From assembly GCA_900546065.1 (NCBI GenBank), contig URBK01000021.1, positions 1 through 43,263 of the forward strand: a stretch of 43,263 nt of DNA, written 5' to 3'. This document shows, piece by piece, positions 24,675 to 31,936 of this stretch (positions are counted from its first letter, which is position 1; each line of letters begins with the position of its first letter). Below the pieces are notes generated by a model that was not told the origin of the DNA, did not search any database, and saw nothing but the letters and a program-made list of their open reading frames with translations. This DNA comes from an uncultured Alistipes sp. (GTDB lineage: Bacteria; Bacteroidota; Bacteroidia; Bacteroidales; Rikenellaceae). The translations under genes and the position numbers were made by a program.

Positions 24675-24821
24675 TTCAATAACTTTTTCCTTACGCGGCA
24701 CAACTTGTTATCAATTACATCCGTACGGCATGGATCACGGCTGTTGAAAACATCCCCGCGGCCGCTGTCGATATCCTGCGCCACACGGCCTGCCCACACC
24801 TCTCGGCAACATGGGGCCTAT

Positions 24822-24850
24822 CCTTGCGGTCAAATAATTTGACCGCAAGG
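24822..24850. promoter_or_regulatory. 29-bp perfect palindrome (operator-like or leader hairpin)
   Basis: Arms CCTTGCGGTCAAAT and ATTTGACCGCAAGG are exact reverse complements of 14 bases around a single A. There is no T-run on either side, so it is not an intrinsic terminator. It lies between the predicted promoter (24959-24989) and the 11-bp repeats, where a dimeric repressor or an RNA hairpin could act on the phage-like operon. Confidence 0.75.
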
Positions 24851-24958
24851 CCGCCGCACCCTCACACTTCAACCTTTTCCCTACGCAACAGCAACATACA
24901 CGCGATTCCAACCTCGGCGCGGCAGCCCGATCAAATCTCTTTTATGGTTTGGACACGA

Positions 24959-24989
24959 CAAATATAATACGTCAGGATGCGCTTGTCAA
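24959..24989 (-). promoter_or_regulatory. Promoter of the phage-like cluster
   Basis: On the minus strand TATATTTG (24959-24966) lies 20 bases after TTG (24987-24989), the Bacteroidales promoter layout. The transcript would start near 24952 and carry a leader of about 350 nt containing the palindrome and the 11-bp repeats. Confidence 0.6.
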
Positions 24990-25119
24990 GTAATTTAACA
25001 ATAAAAATTAAATTATTTGATATTTTATTTTACAATACGTTGCATTTTAGGGTATTGAGAAAGTTAATTTTTTGGACGCATCGGATATCCTCACTAACGG
25101 CCGCAGAATTACCCCCTTC

Positions 25120-25187
25120 GCCCCGACGGGAGGGGTGGAAATATGGATCATTAGGATGGCGCCCCGACGGGAGGGGTGGGAATATGG
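25120..25187. repeat. Two 27-bp direct repeats, 41-base period
   Basis: Copies at 25120-25146 and 25161-25187 differ at one base. Each reads GCCCCGACGGGAGGGG then TGG, one variable base and AATATGG. The CCCC...GGGG ends of the first half can form a short hairpin. The unit looks like an interspersed intergenic repeat, but only these two copies occur in the window. Confidence 0.8.
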
Positions 25188-25372
25188 GTTTGGAGTATGG
25201 TCGCCGGCTGGAAAGATCAAACGCGAAAAATTCAAATAAAAGGGAGAGACAGAAACGGGAAGAATCGAAACGGGCGGCCAAAACAGAGTGGCGGCGTGGG
25301 GGCAGGGGCAGAATCAGGAGCGGTCAAAAGGTAATAAAAGATTCCAAAAGCGACGAAAAAGCGTTGCAGAGG

Positions 25373-25402
25373 TTGTTTTTTATTAAAATACCGTTAAATT
25401 TG
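25373..25402 (+). promoter_or_regulatory. Promoter of the 25477 gene
   Basis: TTG at 25373-25375 and TAAATTTG at 25395-25402 are 19 bases apart, a full match to the Bacteroidales consensus. The ATG lies 75 bases downstream. Confidence 0.75.
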
Positions 25403-25476
25403 TAGACCGCAGACGGTGCGGAACCCCAACCCCCGCACCGCCATTGCCAACAACCTTAAAACTACACGACCGACCC

Positions 25477-25899
25477 ATGAAACGCCTTTTAATGATCATT
25501 GCCGCGCTGGCATTCGTACAGGGGCTTGCGGCGCAGGCCCTGAGTCCCGAGGAGCTCGCCAAGCGGGCCAAGCGCAAGAACCTCACAGTCAAGGAGTGGA
25601 ACACCGACTCGCAGAAGAAGACCCGCTGGCTCGACCATCTGACCGTCTACGACTCGAAGGGGCGCAAGATCGAGGAGGCCGAGTACAACAAGTTCGGGCA
25701 GATCGAGCGTGTGACGTGCGAGTACGACCCCGTGACCGACATGATCGTCAAGGAGGTTGTCTACAACGACCGCAACAAGCCGGTGCGCATACGCAAGTAC
25801 GAGTACAACGACGACGGCACCAAGTGCAAGCAGTACAACTACCTTCCCGACGGCAAGCTCTACACCGTAAAGATATTCGAATACATATTCGAGGAGTGA
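25477..25899 (+). CDS. Secreted 140-residue protein with YD-like repeats
   Basis: A small exported protein of unknown function. The signal peptide is MKRLLMIIAALAFVQGLAAQ with cleavage near residue 20, and the ATG at 25477 is chosen on that basis. The mature part is a run of short beta repeats of the type 'YD..GR..e...YN..G.i....YeYd' (VYDSKGRKIEEAEYNKFGQ, CEYDPVTDMIVKEVVYND, YEYNDDGTKCKQYNYLPDGK), similar to RHS/YD or YwqK-like repeats. Such proteins in Bacteroidales are usually periplasmic. It has its own promoter, and the following VTC gene starts about 190 bases later without a clear promoter. Confidence 0.8.
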   Translation: MKRLLMIIAALAFVQGLAAQALSPEELAKRAKRKNLTVKEWNTDSQKKTRWLDHLTVYDSKGRKIEEAEYNKFGQIERVTCEYDPVTDMIVKEVVYNDRNKPVRIRKYEYNDDGTKCKQYNYLPDGKLYTVKIFEYIFEE

Positions 25900-26089
25900 T
25901 GCCCCGCCTCCGGCAAGGCAGCGGCCCGCCCGCCATCGGCAGCCGCCCCGACCTAACCTGACCTAACCCTACCAACACAGACACTATCCCGCACAATCGG
26001 ACGCGGCCCCACGACAGCCCGCATGTGCGTAACGGCGTAAGCGACATTCCGTTACGGCACATTTGGGAAGTGGTAAAATCACCGTTATC

Positions 26090-27079
26090 ATGAACTTCGA
26101 GCAGCTCAACGACCTTGCCGTATGGCGGCGCATGCCGACACTCGACCTCGACCGCATAGCGGCCGTACGTCTGATGAACCGTGTCGACACGAAGTACCTT
26201 GTGGACGAGCGCCGGTGCATGGAGCTGCTGGAGCGGGCGGCAGACCAATATTATGTCCAGATCATAGACGACTGCCGCGCCTGCCGCTACGCCACGCTCT
26301 ATTACGACACGCCGCAGTGGGATATGTACCACCTGCACCACAACCGCCGCCTCACGCGCCAGAAGATCCGCACACGCACATACGTCGAGACGGGCGTGAC
26401 ATATCTCGAGGTTAAGAACAAGAGTAACAAGGGCCGCACCCACAAGCGGCGCATGGCCCTCGACCGCTCGCTCTTCGCGGCGGCCGCCACAGACACCGCC
26501 GCGGCCGACTTCCTGCGGCGCGAGGCCCGCTACGCACCCGAGACGCTGAGCCCCTCGCTTGCCACGCGCTTCGTGCGCGTGACGCTCGTCAACCACGCCA
26601 TGACCGAACGCCTGACCATAGACTTCGACCTGCACTTCGACAACGTCCGCGCTGCCGGCGGCGGAAATAAGGATATGAACGGCTGCGGGGATATGGATAT
26701 GAACAGTCGCGGTAATACGGATATGAACGGCCGCAAGGATATGAATACAATCGGCCCCGGGGATATGGATATAAACGGCTGCGGGAATAACGGTATGACA
26801 GGTATGGATAACGGTTTCCAGCCTGCCGCAGAGGCCTCGCACGGCCATACGGCCTCGCTCGGCCGCCTTGTGGTCATCGAGCTCAAGCAGGACGCCCTCG
26901 CCCCCTCGCCCATGAAACAGATACTCGCGCAGCTGCGCGTCAAGCCCTTCAAGCTGAGCAAATACTGCATAGGCGAGGCGCTGACCAACCCCCTTGTGAA
27001 ACATAACCGCTTCAAGGCCAAGATACGCGCCATCGGTAAGATGGCCGCACACGACAGCAACATAAACGACAAGCTATGA
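26090..27079 (+). CDS. VTC-domain protein (polyphosphate polymerase-like) with repeat insert
   Basis: A 329-residue cytoplasmic protein with the VTC tunnel domain, the fold of yeast Vtc4 polyphosphate polymerase. Basic and acidic tunnel residues are visible in RVDTKYLVD, LYYDTPQW, QKIRTRTYVE, LEVKNKSNKGRTHKRR, IDFDLHF and VVIELKQ. Residues about 190-245 are an insertion made of degenerate DMNG-type repeats (KDMNGCGDMDMNSRGNTDMN and on), placed between two core strands. ATG 26090 is preferred to the TTG at 26063. Its stop overlaps the DUF4956 start (ATGA). The VTC-DUF4956 pair recurs in bacteria. Polyphosphate synthesis is a family inference, not proved for this type. Confidence 0.85.
   Translation: MNFEQLNDLAVWRRMPTLDLDRIAAVRLMNRVDTKYLVDERRCMELLERAADQYYVQIIDDCRACRYATLYYDTPQWDMYHLHHNRRLTRQKIRTRTYVETGVTYLEVKNKSNKGRTHKRRMALDRSLFAAAATDTAAADFLRREARYAPETLSPSLATRFVRVTLVNHAMTERLTIDFDLHFDNVRAAGGGNKDMNGCGDMDMNSRGNTDMNGRKDMNTIGPGDMDINGCGNNGMTGMDNGFQPAAEASHGHTASLGRLVVIELKQDALAPSPMKQILAQLRVKPFKLSKYCIGEALTNPLVKHNRFKAKIRAIGKMAAHDSNINDKL
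26657..26824 (+). repeat. Degenerate in-frame 18-bp repeats inside the VTC gene
   Basis: Units related to GGATATGAACGGCTGCGG recur five or six times with base changes and small in-frame indels. They encode DMNGCG, DMDMNSRG, DMNGRK, DMNTIGPG and DMDINGCG. All length changes keep the frame. Confidence 0.8.
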
Positions 27080-27801
27080 TACAACAGGATTTTCCCGACT
27101 TCGATCCCTCGATTGCCGAGGAGTTCGGATACGACATCACCCACCAGCTGAGTTTTCTGGGGGTGCCGCTCTGCGATACGCAGAACCTCATACACCTTCT
27201 GATGCGCTTCGCCTTCAACCTCATCGTGGCGTGGATCATCGTCCGCTTCTGCTACTACCGCAAGAGCCAGCGCAAGGACTACGTTCTGACCTTCATGCTC
27301 TTCAGTTCGGCCATGTTCATGCTCATCTTCCTGATGGAGAACGTCAACCTTCAGATCGGACTGATGCTGGGTCTGTTCGCCATCTTCGGCGTCATACGCT
27401 ACCGCACGGAGACGGTACCCGTGCGCGAGATGACATACCTGTTCGTCATCATCGCCACGTCGGTCATAAACGGACTCGCACTCAACATATCCTACGCCGA
27501 GCTCTTCGCAGCGGACGTGCTTGTGATCGGGGTACTGTGGCTTCTGGAGAGCCACCTGCTGCTCAGGCACACCTCGGCCAAGCTGGTCATATACGAGAAG
27601 ATCGACCTCATCGTTCCCGAGCGGCGCGGTGAGATGATCGCCGACCTCGAGCGGCGCCTCGGCCTCAGGATCGACAAGGTGGAGGTTGGACATGTCGACT
27701 TCCTGCGCGATGTGGCCTTCGTCAAGGTCTACTATACGCTCCCCGAAGGCGAGCAGAACACCATCGACAACATCACCAAACCCAACCAGTTCATCCAGTA
27801 A
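27076..27801 (+). CDS. DUF4956 membrane protein, partner of the VTC protein
   Basis: A 241-residue protein of the DUF4956 family. After an N-terminal cytoplasmic segment (SIAEEFGYDITHQLSFLG) it has about four membrane helices (FAFNLIVAWIIVRFCYY, FMLFSSAMFMLIFLMENVNL, IGLMLGLFAIFGVIRYRTE, YLFVIIATSVINGLALN). A soluble C-terminal domain of about 75 residues follows (LVIYEKIDLIVPERRGEMIADL). The conserved IGLMLGLFAIFGVIRYRT is the family signature. The start overlaps the VTC stop by 4 bases, so the two products are probably made together, perhaps as a membrane complex that moves or anchors polyphosphate. That role is inference. Confidence 0.87.
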   Translation: MIQQDFPDFDPSIAEEFGYDITHQLSFLGVPLCDTQNLIHLLMRFAFNLIVAWIIVRFCYYRKSQRKDYVLTFMLFSSAMFMLIFLMENVNLQIGLMLGLFAIFGVIRYRTETVPVREMTYLFVIIATSVINGLALNISYAELFAADVLVIGVLWLLESHLLLRHTSAKLVIYEKIDLIVPERRGEMIADLERRLGLRIDKVEVGHVDFLRDVAFVKVYYTLPEGEQNTIDNITKPNQFIQ

Positions 27802-27931
27802 CCGCAGGGACGGGGCGTGACAACTCCGCCCTCCATGATTTCAATCAGAGCCATTCGCCCAATGGCGAAACTGTCGAGTTTAGCAATTTCCACATCGGTC
27901 AACTGACATTTTCTGAGTATTCGATTCAAAT

Positions 27932-28807
27932 ATGATCAAACAGGCTACTACCATCGACGAGCAAATAAAGCTATTGAAATCCCGCGGCATGGCCGTTCCA
28001 GACGAAGATAAGGCAAAAGAGATACTGATGGATATCGGATTCTACCGATTGGGATTCTACGCCTTTCCATTCGAGAAGAGTTTCCCTAGTTTGACAAACC
28101 GCAGCCATGAATATAAGCCTGACAGCTCCTTTACCGATGTCGTTGAGCTCTACTACTTCGACTACGATTTGAGAAAAATATTGACGTACTACCTCAACCG
28201 CATAGAAATAAATCTGCGAACCTACATCACATATACGATTTCCAACCACTACAAAAAATCGCCTACATGGTTTGTGGATCCGAGCATAATGTACCCCTCG
28301 TACATAGCAGATTTCGAGCATAAAGTATACAAAACCATCCGCGAGAACCCCGTAATCAAACGTCATCACAGCCGATACAAAGATCTCTATGCTCCGGCAT
28401 GGAAAACTATGGAGTTCATGACGCTGGGCAATATATGCTCGCTGTTCAACAGCCTTAAGGACAACAATCTCAAAAAACAGATCGCACGACACTACAAGTG
28501 CGGACTGGGTATCTTCCTGAATTACCTCGAGACCATACGCGTCATCCGCAACACTTGCGCCCACGGCGGTTGCATATACAACATATCGCTCGCAAAATCC
28601 ATAAAAAGCAGTCCCCAAGTGCCAATTTCGGGAGACGAGCGCCATAATATACGCGGCGTAATAAGAGTCATATCGTTTATGATCGGCATTATCTCGGAGA
28701 ACAGAAAAAATGACCTCCATCGCGAGATTACGGCGCTACTCGATTACCCCAGAAACCGTTTTACAAATGATATCATCTCCTTATGTACGGGATTCACAGT
28801 AAAATAA
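27932..28807 (+). CDS. Abi_2-family abortive infection protein (AbiD/AbiF-like)
   Basis: A 291-residue protein of the Abi_2 family, phage-exclusion proteins with a HEPN fold that are thought to act as RNases. Family blocks are TTIDEQIKLLKSRGM, MDIGFYRLGFYAFPF, VVELYYFDYDLRKILTYYLN, RIEINLRTYITYTI and PTWFVDPSIM. The HEPN active-site motif is R206-NTCA-H211 in VIRNTCAHGG. Base composition is clearly more AT-rich than the neighbours and uses AAA, AGA and ATA freely, indicating horizontal gain. It is followed by a small-RNA gene and sits between two ordinary chromosomal genes. No good promoter is visible directly upstream. Confidence 0.87.
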   Translation: MIKQATTIDEQIKLLKSRGMAVPDEDKAKEILMDIGFYRLGFYAFPFEKSFPSLTNRSHEYKPDSSFTDVVELYYFDYDLRKILTYYLNRIEINLRTYITYTISNHYKKSPTWFVDPSIMYPSYIADFEHKVYKTIRENPVIKRHHSRYKDLYAPAWKTMEFMTLGNICSLFNSLKDNNLKKQIARHYKCGLGIFLNYLETIRVIRNTCAHGGCIYNISLAKSIKSSPQVPISGDERHNIRGVIRVISFMIGIISENRKNDLHREITALLDYPRNRFTNDIISLCTGFTVK

Positions 28808-28819
28808 TATGGCAGAAAA

Positions 28820-28851
28820 TTTGCAAACCGTCGATTTAGACATTATCTTTG
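28820..28851 (+). promoter_or_regulatory. Promoter of the small RNA downstream of the Abi gene
   Basis: TTTG (28820-28823) and TATCTTTG (28844-28851) are 20 bases apart, a perfect Bacteroidales promoter, 13 bases after the Abi stop. Transcription should start near 28857. Confidence 0.8.
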
Positions 28852-28856
28852 TACCA

Positions 28857-28941
28857 TCAAAGTGCCCGTATCGGCAGGTCTCGATATCTGCACTATAAAA
28901 AAGATGGCAGGAACCTCTGGCAACAGGGGTTCCGTTTTTTT
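28857..28941 (+). ncRNA. Candidate structured small RNA next to the Abi gene
   Basis: An 85-nt transcript is bounded by a strong promoter and an intrinsic terminator. Hairpin 1 spans 28861-28894: AGTGC pairs with GCACT, then a 2x2 internal loop, then GTATCGG with TCGATAT (two G-U pairs) and a 6-base loop. An A-rich linker ATAAAAAAGATGGCA follows. Hairpin 2 (28910-28933) has 10 pairs, GGAACCTCTG with CAGGGGTTCC, closed by a GCAA (GNRA) tetraloop, then G and seven T. No convincing coding frame fits between promoter and terminator. Its position suggests a partner RNA or RNA antitoxin of the Abi_2 protein, or an unrelated sRNA. Confidence 0.7.
28910..28941 (+). terminator. Intrinsic terminator of the small RNA
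   Basis: A 10-bp stem with a GCAA tetraloop is followed by G and TTTTTTT (28935-28941). It is one of the strongest terminators in the window. Confidence 0.9.
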
Positions 28942-29068
28942 GCAACAGACGTACCGAACACGACATCTATGCCGTCATCGCTTTTATGCTGTGATACGGT
29001 TTCACGAATATCAATTATTCAAATATTCCATAATGAGCCGTCGGGATTCGTCTTATGCGAAAAAGAGT

Positions 29069-29076
29069 TATCTTTG
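29069..29076 (+). promoter_or_regulatory. Promoter -7 box of the UvrD/PcrA gene
   Basis: TATCTTTG lies 105 bases before the chosen ATG. Because it lies downstream of the ATG at 29055, it also argues against that longer reading of the helicase gene. Confidence 0.6.
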
Positions 29077-29180
29077 CAACCGCGCGTCGGGGGAGCCTCC
29101 GGCCGCGGCGGCGGCACGCCCACGCCACACGGAGTGAGGGTATGCGCCGCGCATTCACACCACTTTCACAACCGCATACG

Positions 29181-31706
29181 ATGGAATCCGAAATACTCAA
29201 GGGTCTGAACGAGGCGCAGCGCGCCGCCGTCATCAACTACGACACACCGTCGCTCATCATCGCGGGCGCGGGTTCGGGCAAGACGCGGGTGCTCACCTCG
29301 CGCATAGCCTACATGCTGGAGCAGGGTGTCGCGCCGCAGAACATACTGGCGCTGACCTTCACCAACAAGGCGGCGGAGCAGATGCGCAGCCGCATCGAAC
29401 AGATGGTAGGCGGCAAGAGCCGCTACATACGCATGGGTACGTTCCACTCGGTCTTTTCGCGCATCCTGCGCGAGAATGCCGAGCGCATAGGCTTCACGTC
29501 GAGCTATACGATCTACGAGCCCTCGGATGCCAAGAACCTCATCAAGACGATCTGCAAGCAGATGCAGCTCTCGGACGACAAGTACAAGCCCAACCGCATA
29601 CTCTCGCGCATATCCTACGCCAAGAACTGCCTTGTGACGCCCGCGGCCTACGTCGCCAACGCGGCCTACGCGGCCGAGGACCGGCAGGCGCAGATACCCC
29701 ACTTCGGGGACGTATATGCCGAGTATTGCCGTCGCTGCAAGCAGAACGGGGCTATGGACTTCGACGACCTGCTGCTGCAGACCAATATCCTGCTGAGGGA
29801 CTGTCCCGACGTACTGGCGCGCTATCAGGATCTGTTCCAGTATATTCTGGTTGACGAGTATCAGGATACCAACTATGCGCAGTATGTGATCATACGTCGT
29901 CTGGCGCTGCGCCACTCGCGCGTCTGCGTCGTGGGCGACGACGCCCAGAGCATCTATTCGTTCCGCGGCGCCAAGATCGAGAATATCCTCTCCTTCCGCA
30001 ACGACTACCCCGACGCGAAGGTCTTCAAGCTGGAGCAGAACTACCGCTCGACACAGACGATCGTCGACGCGGCCAATTCGGTCATCGAGCACAATGCGCG
30101 GCGTATGGAGAAGCGATGTTTCTCGCAGGGGGCCAAGGGCGAGCGCATACGCATCATCCACTCCTACACCGACCGTGAGGAGGCCGACGCCATAGCCACG
30201 GCGCTGCGCGACCGCCTCCGCTCGACGGGGGACGGCTGGGAGGAGGCGGCGATACTCTACCGCACGAACAACCAGTCGCAGGCGCTGGAGACGGCGCTGC
30301 GGCGGCGCGGCATACCCTACCGCATATATAAGGGGAGCTCGTTCTACGACCACAAGGAGATCAAGGACATGCTGGCCTACATACGCCTCGTGATCAACCC
30401 GCGCGACGACGAGGCTTTCCGCCGCGTTGTGAACTACCCTTCGCGCGGCATCGGCGAGACTACCGTTTCGCGCATCGAGCAGATGGCGCGCACCGAAGGG
30501 TGCTCGATGTGGGAGGCTCTCGATGCCCTTATCGCCTCGCCCGAGGCTGCGGCCGACGCCGCCACGCGCGCCATCGTGCGCAAGGCGTCGGAGTTCGTCA
30601 CGCTCATACGCTCGCTGGGGGAGGCGCGCCGCGACCGCCCGCTCTACGACTTCGGTCTGGAGGTGGCGTCGCGGTCGGGCATACTGGCCCTCTACCGCGC
30701 GGAGAACACCCCCGAGGCCACGAGCGCCATCGACAACATCGAGGAGCTGTTGAACTCGATGCAGCTCTTCCGCGAGCAGTGCGAGGCCGAGATCCGCAAC
30801 GGCGAACGCCCCGAGGAGGACCAGCCCACGGTCGAGGAGTGGCTCCAGAATATCATGCTGCTCACCGACATGGACCAGCAGGACGACGGCGGCGGCAAGG
30901 TCACGCTCATGACCGTACACTCGGCCAAGGGACTCGAATACAAGTATGTATATATCGCTGGCATGGAAGAAAACCTCTTCCCGTCGCAGCGGGCGCTCGA
31001 GACGCCCGACGGCATCGAGGAGGAGCGGCGGCTCTTCTACGTAGCGCTGACGCGAGCCAAGTGCGAGGCCGTGCTGTCGTTCTGCGAGATGCGTTTCAAG
31101 TGGGGCAACATGGAGTTCTCGCAGCCGAGCCGCTTTCTGTCGGAGATCGACCCGCAGTTTGTGGACAGCGACTGCGACCTAAGCCGCCGCAACCCGACAT
31201 CCCCGCGCGAGGATGACGGCCGCGGCTTCGACGACTTCGACGGCTACGACCGCAGCGGCGCCGCACGCCGCACGACATACGGACAGCGCCCCTACGGCGG
31301 CGCGAGACAGGGATACGGCACCCAGCATGCCGAGCAGCGGCGTGACGGCCGCACTGCCATCGAGGAGCTGCGCCACCGCTACGACGTGCGCTACCAGCAG
31401 CAACGCGCCGCCACCCAAACATCACCGGCAGCCGCGCAGCGCAGCGTGGGGCCCGATCCGCGCCTTGTGTCGCAGCCGCAACGGACGGAGAATCTGCGCC
31501 GCATACCCGTCACGCCGCGTAACGACGTCGCGCCGGCCTCACCGTGCGGCTACGCCGTGGGCGAGAGGGTCGAACACCCGAAGTTCGGCGCGGGCACCAT
31601 CGTCCGCATCGAGAGCATCACCACCGACCACAAGATCGTTGTCGACTTCGGCTCCTACGGCGAGAAGACCCTTCTGGCCCGCTTCGCCAAGCTGCGCAAG
31701 CTCTGA
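29181..31706 (+). CDS. uvrD: UvrD/PcrA-type ATP-dependent DNA helicase
   Basis: A superfamily 1A 3'-5' helicase of 841 residues. Motifs in order: I AGAGSGKT (28-35), Ia ALTFTNKAAEQM, II VDEYQDTNYAQY, III GDDAQSIYSFRGA, IV QNYRSTQTI, V TVHSAKGLEYKYVYI and VI RRLFYVALTRAK. After a Gly/Arg/Gln-rich linker (about 690-780) the last 50 residues form the Tudor-like RNA-polymerase-binding domain (VGERVEHPKFGAGTIVRIE). It unwinds DNA in repair and clears transcription complexes. ATG 29181 gives the conserved start ESEILKGLNEAQRAAV. A 12-bp stem lies downstream. Confidence 0.95.
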   Translation: MESEILKGLNEAQRAAVINYDTPSLIIAGAGSGKTRVLTSRIAYMLEQGVAPQNILALTFTNKAAEQMRSRIEQMVGGKSRYIRMGTFHSVFSRILRENAERIGFTSSYTIYEPSDAKNLIKTICKQMQLSDDKYKPNRILSRISYAKNCLVTPAAYVANAAYAAEDRQAQIPHFGDVYAEYCRRCKQNGAMDFDDLLLQTNILLRDCPDVLARYQDLFQYILVDEYQDTNYAQYVIIRRLALRHSRVCVVGDDAQSIYSFRGAKIENILSFRNDYPDAKVFKLEQNYRSTQTIVDAANSVIEHNARRMEKRCFSQGAKGERIRIIHSYTDREEADAIATALRDRLRSTGDGWEEAAILYRTNNQSQALETALRRRGIPYRIYKGSSFYDHKEIKDMLAYIRLVINPRDDEAFRRVVNYPSRGIGETTVSRIEQMARTEGCSMWEALDALIASPEAAADAATRAIVRKASEFVTLIRSLGEARRDRPLYDFGLEVASRSGILALYRAENTPEATSAIDNIEELLNSMQLFREQCEAEIRNGERPEEDQPTVEEWLQNIMLLTDMDQQDDGGGKVTLMTVHSAKGLEYKYVYIAGMEENLFPSQRALETPDGIEEERRLFYVALTRAKCEAVLSFCEMRFKWGNMEFSQPSRFLSEIDPQFVDSDCDLSRRNPTSPREDDGRGFDDFDGYDRSGAARRTTYGQRPYGGARQGYGTQHAEQRRDGRTAIEELRHRYDVRYQQQRAATQTSPAAAQRSVGPDPRLVSQPQRTENLRRIPVTPRNDVAPASPCGYAVGERVEHPKFGAGTIVRIESITTDHKIVVDFGSYGEKTLLARFAKLRKL

Positions 31707-31731
31707 CACCCACCCACCATATTCCGACATA

Positions 31732-31776
31732 CGGCCGCCACACCCGCCCCCGATAGAGGATGATGTGTGGCGGCCG
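31732..31776 (+). terminator. Perfect 12-bp hairpin after the helicase gene
   Basis: CGGCCGCCACAC (31732-31743) and GTGTGGCGGCCG (31765-31776) are exact complements with a 21-base loop. No T-run follows. It begins 26 bases after the stop and could end or stabilise the transcript. The remaining gap to 31977 holds only the nth promoter. Confidence 0.5.
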
Positions 31777-31936
31777 CATATTCTTCTCCGCGACAGGGAC
31801 GTGTATACCATCTTCCCTAAATAAATACACGCCGCGGCGGAAAGCGTCGCATAAGGCGTCAAAGCTGTCGCATAGCGTCCGGACGGGGATGTCGGGGGAC
31901 GGAGTATGGGGTTCGGGTGCAACAATGACGAAAAAA

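Larger units (their letters stand above)
24605..25476. other. 872-base control region between phage cluster and 25477 gene
   Basis: This divergent intergenic region has no convincing gene. It holds the 11-bp repeat array (24619-24674), an extra repeat copy (24766-24774), a 29-bp palindrome (24822-24850) and a minus-strand promoter (24959-24989). Further on are a very AT-rich stretch (about 24955-25070), two 27-bp direct repeats (25120-25187), a purine-rich stretch (about 25230-25345) and a plus-strand promoter (25373-25402). Open frames crossing it follow the repeats and have no protein-like composition. Confidence 0.8.

Noticed and set aside
24822..24850. Intrinsic terminator
   Set aside because: There is no T-run after the stem on either strand.
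25120..25187. CRISPR array
   Set aside because: Only two copies with a 14-base spacer and no cas genes.
25030..25281. An 83-codon minus-strand frame (contains PSRRGEG-like text)
   Set aside because: The protein-like text comes from the 27-bp repeats. Frames through such repeats are usually spurious.
24977..25405. A 142-codon plus-strand frame in the control region
   Set aside because: It runs through AT-rich sequence, two direct repeats and a purine tract. Composition changes abruptly and it ends inside the 25477 promoter.
28849..29208. Open frames over the small RNA and the uvrD promoter
   Set aside because: They cross a strong terminator and a promoter and change composition. The RNA gene explains the first part better.
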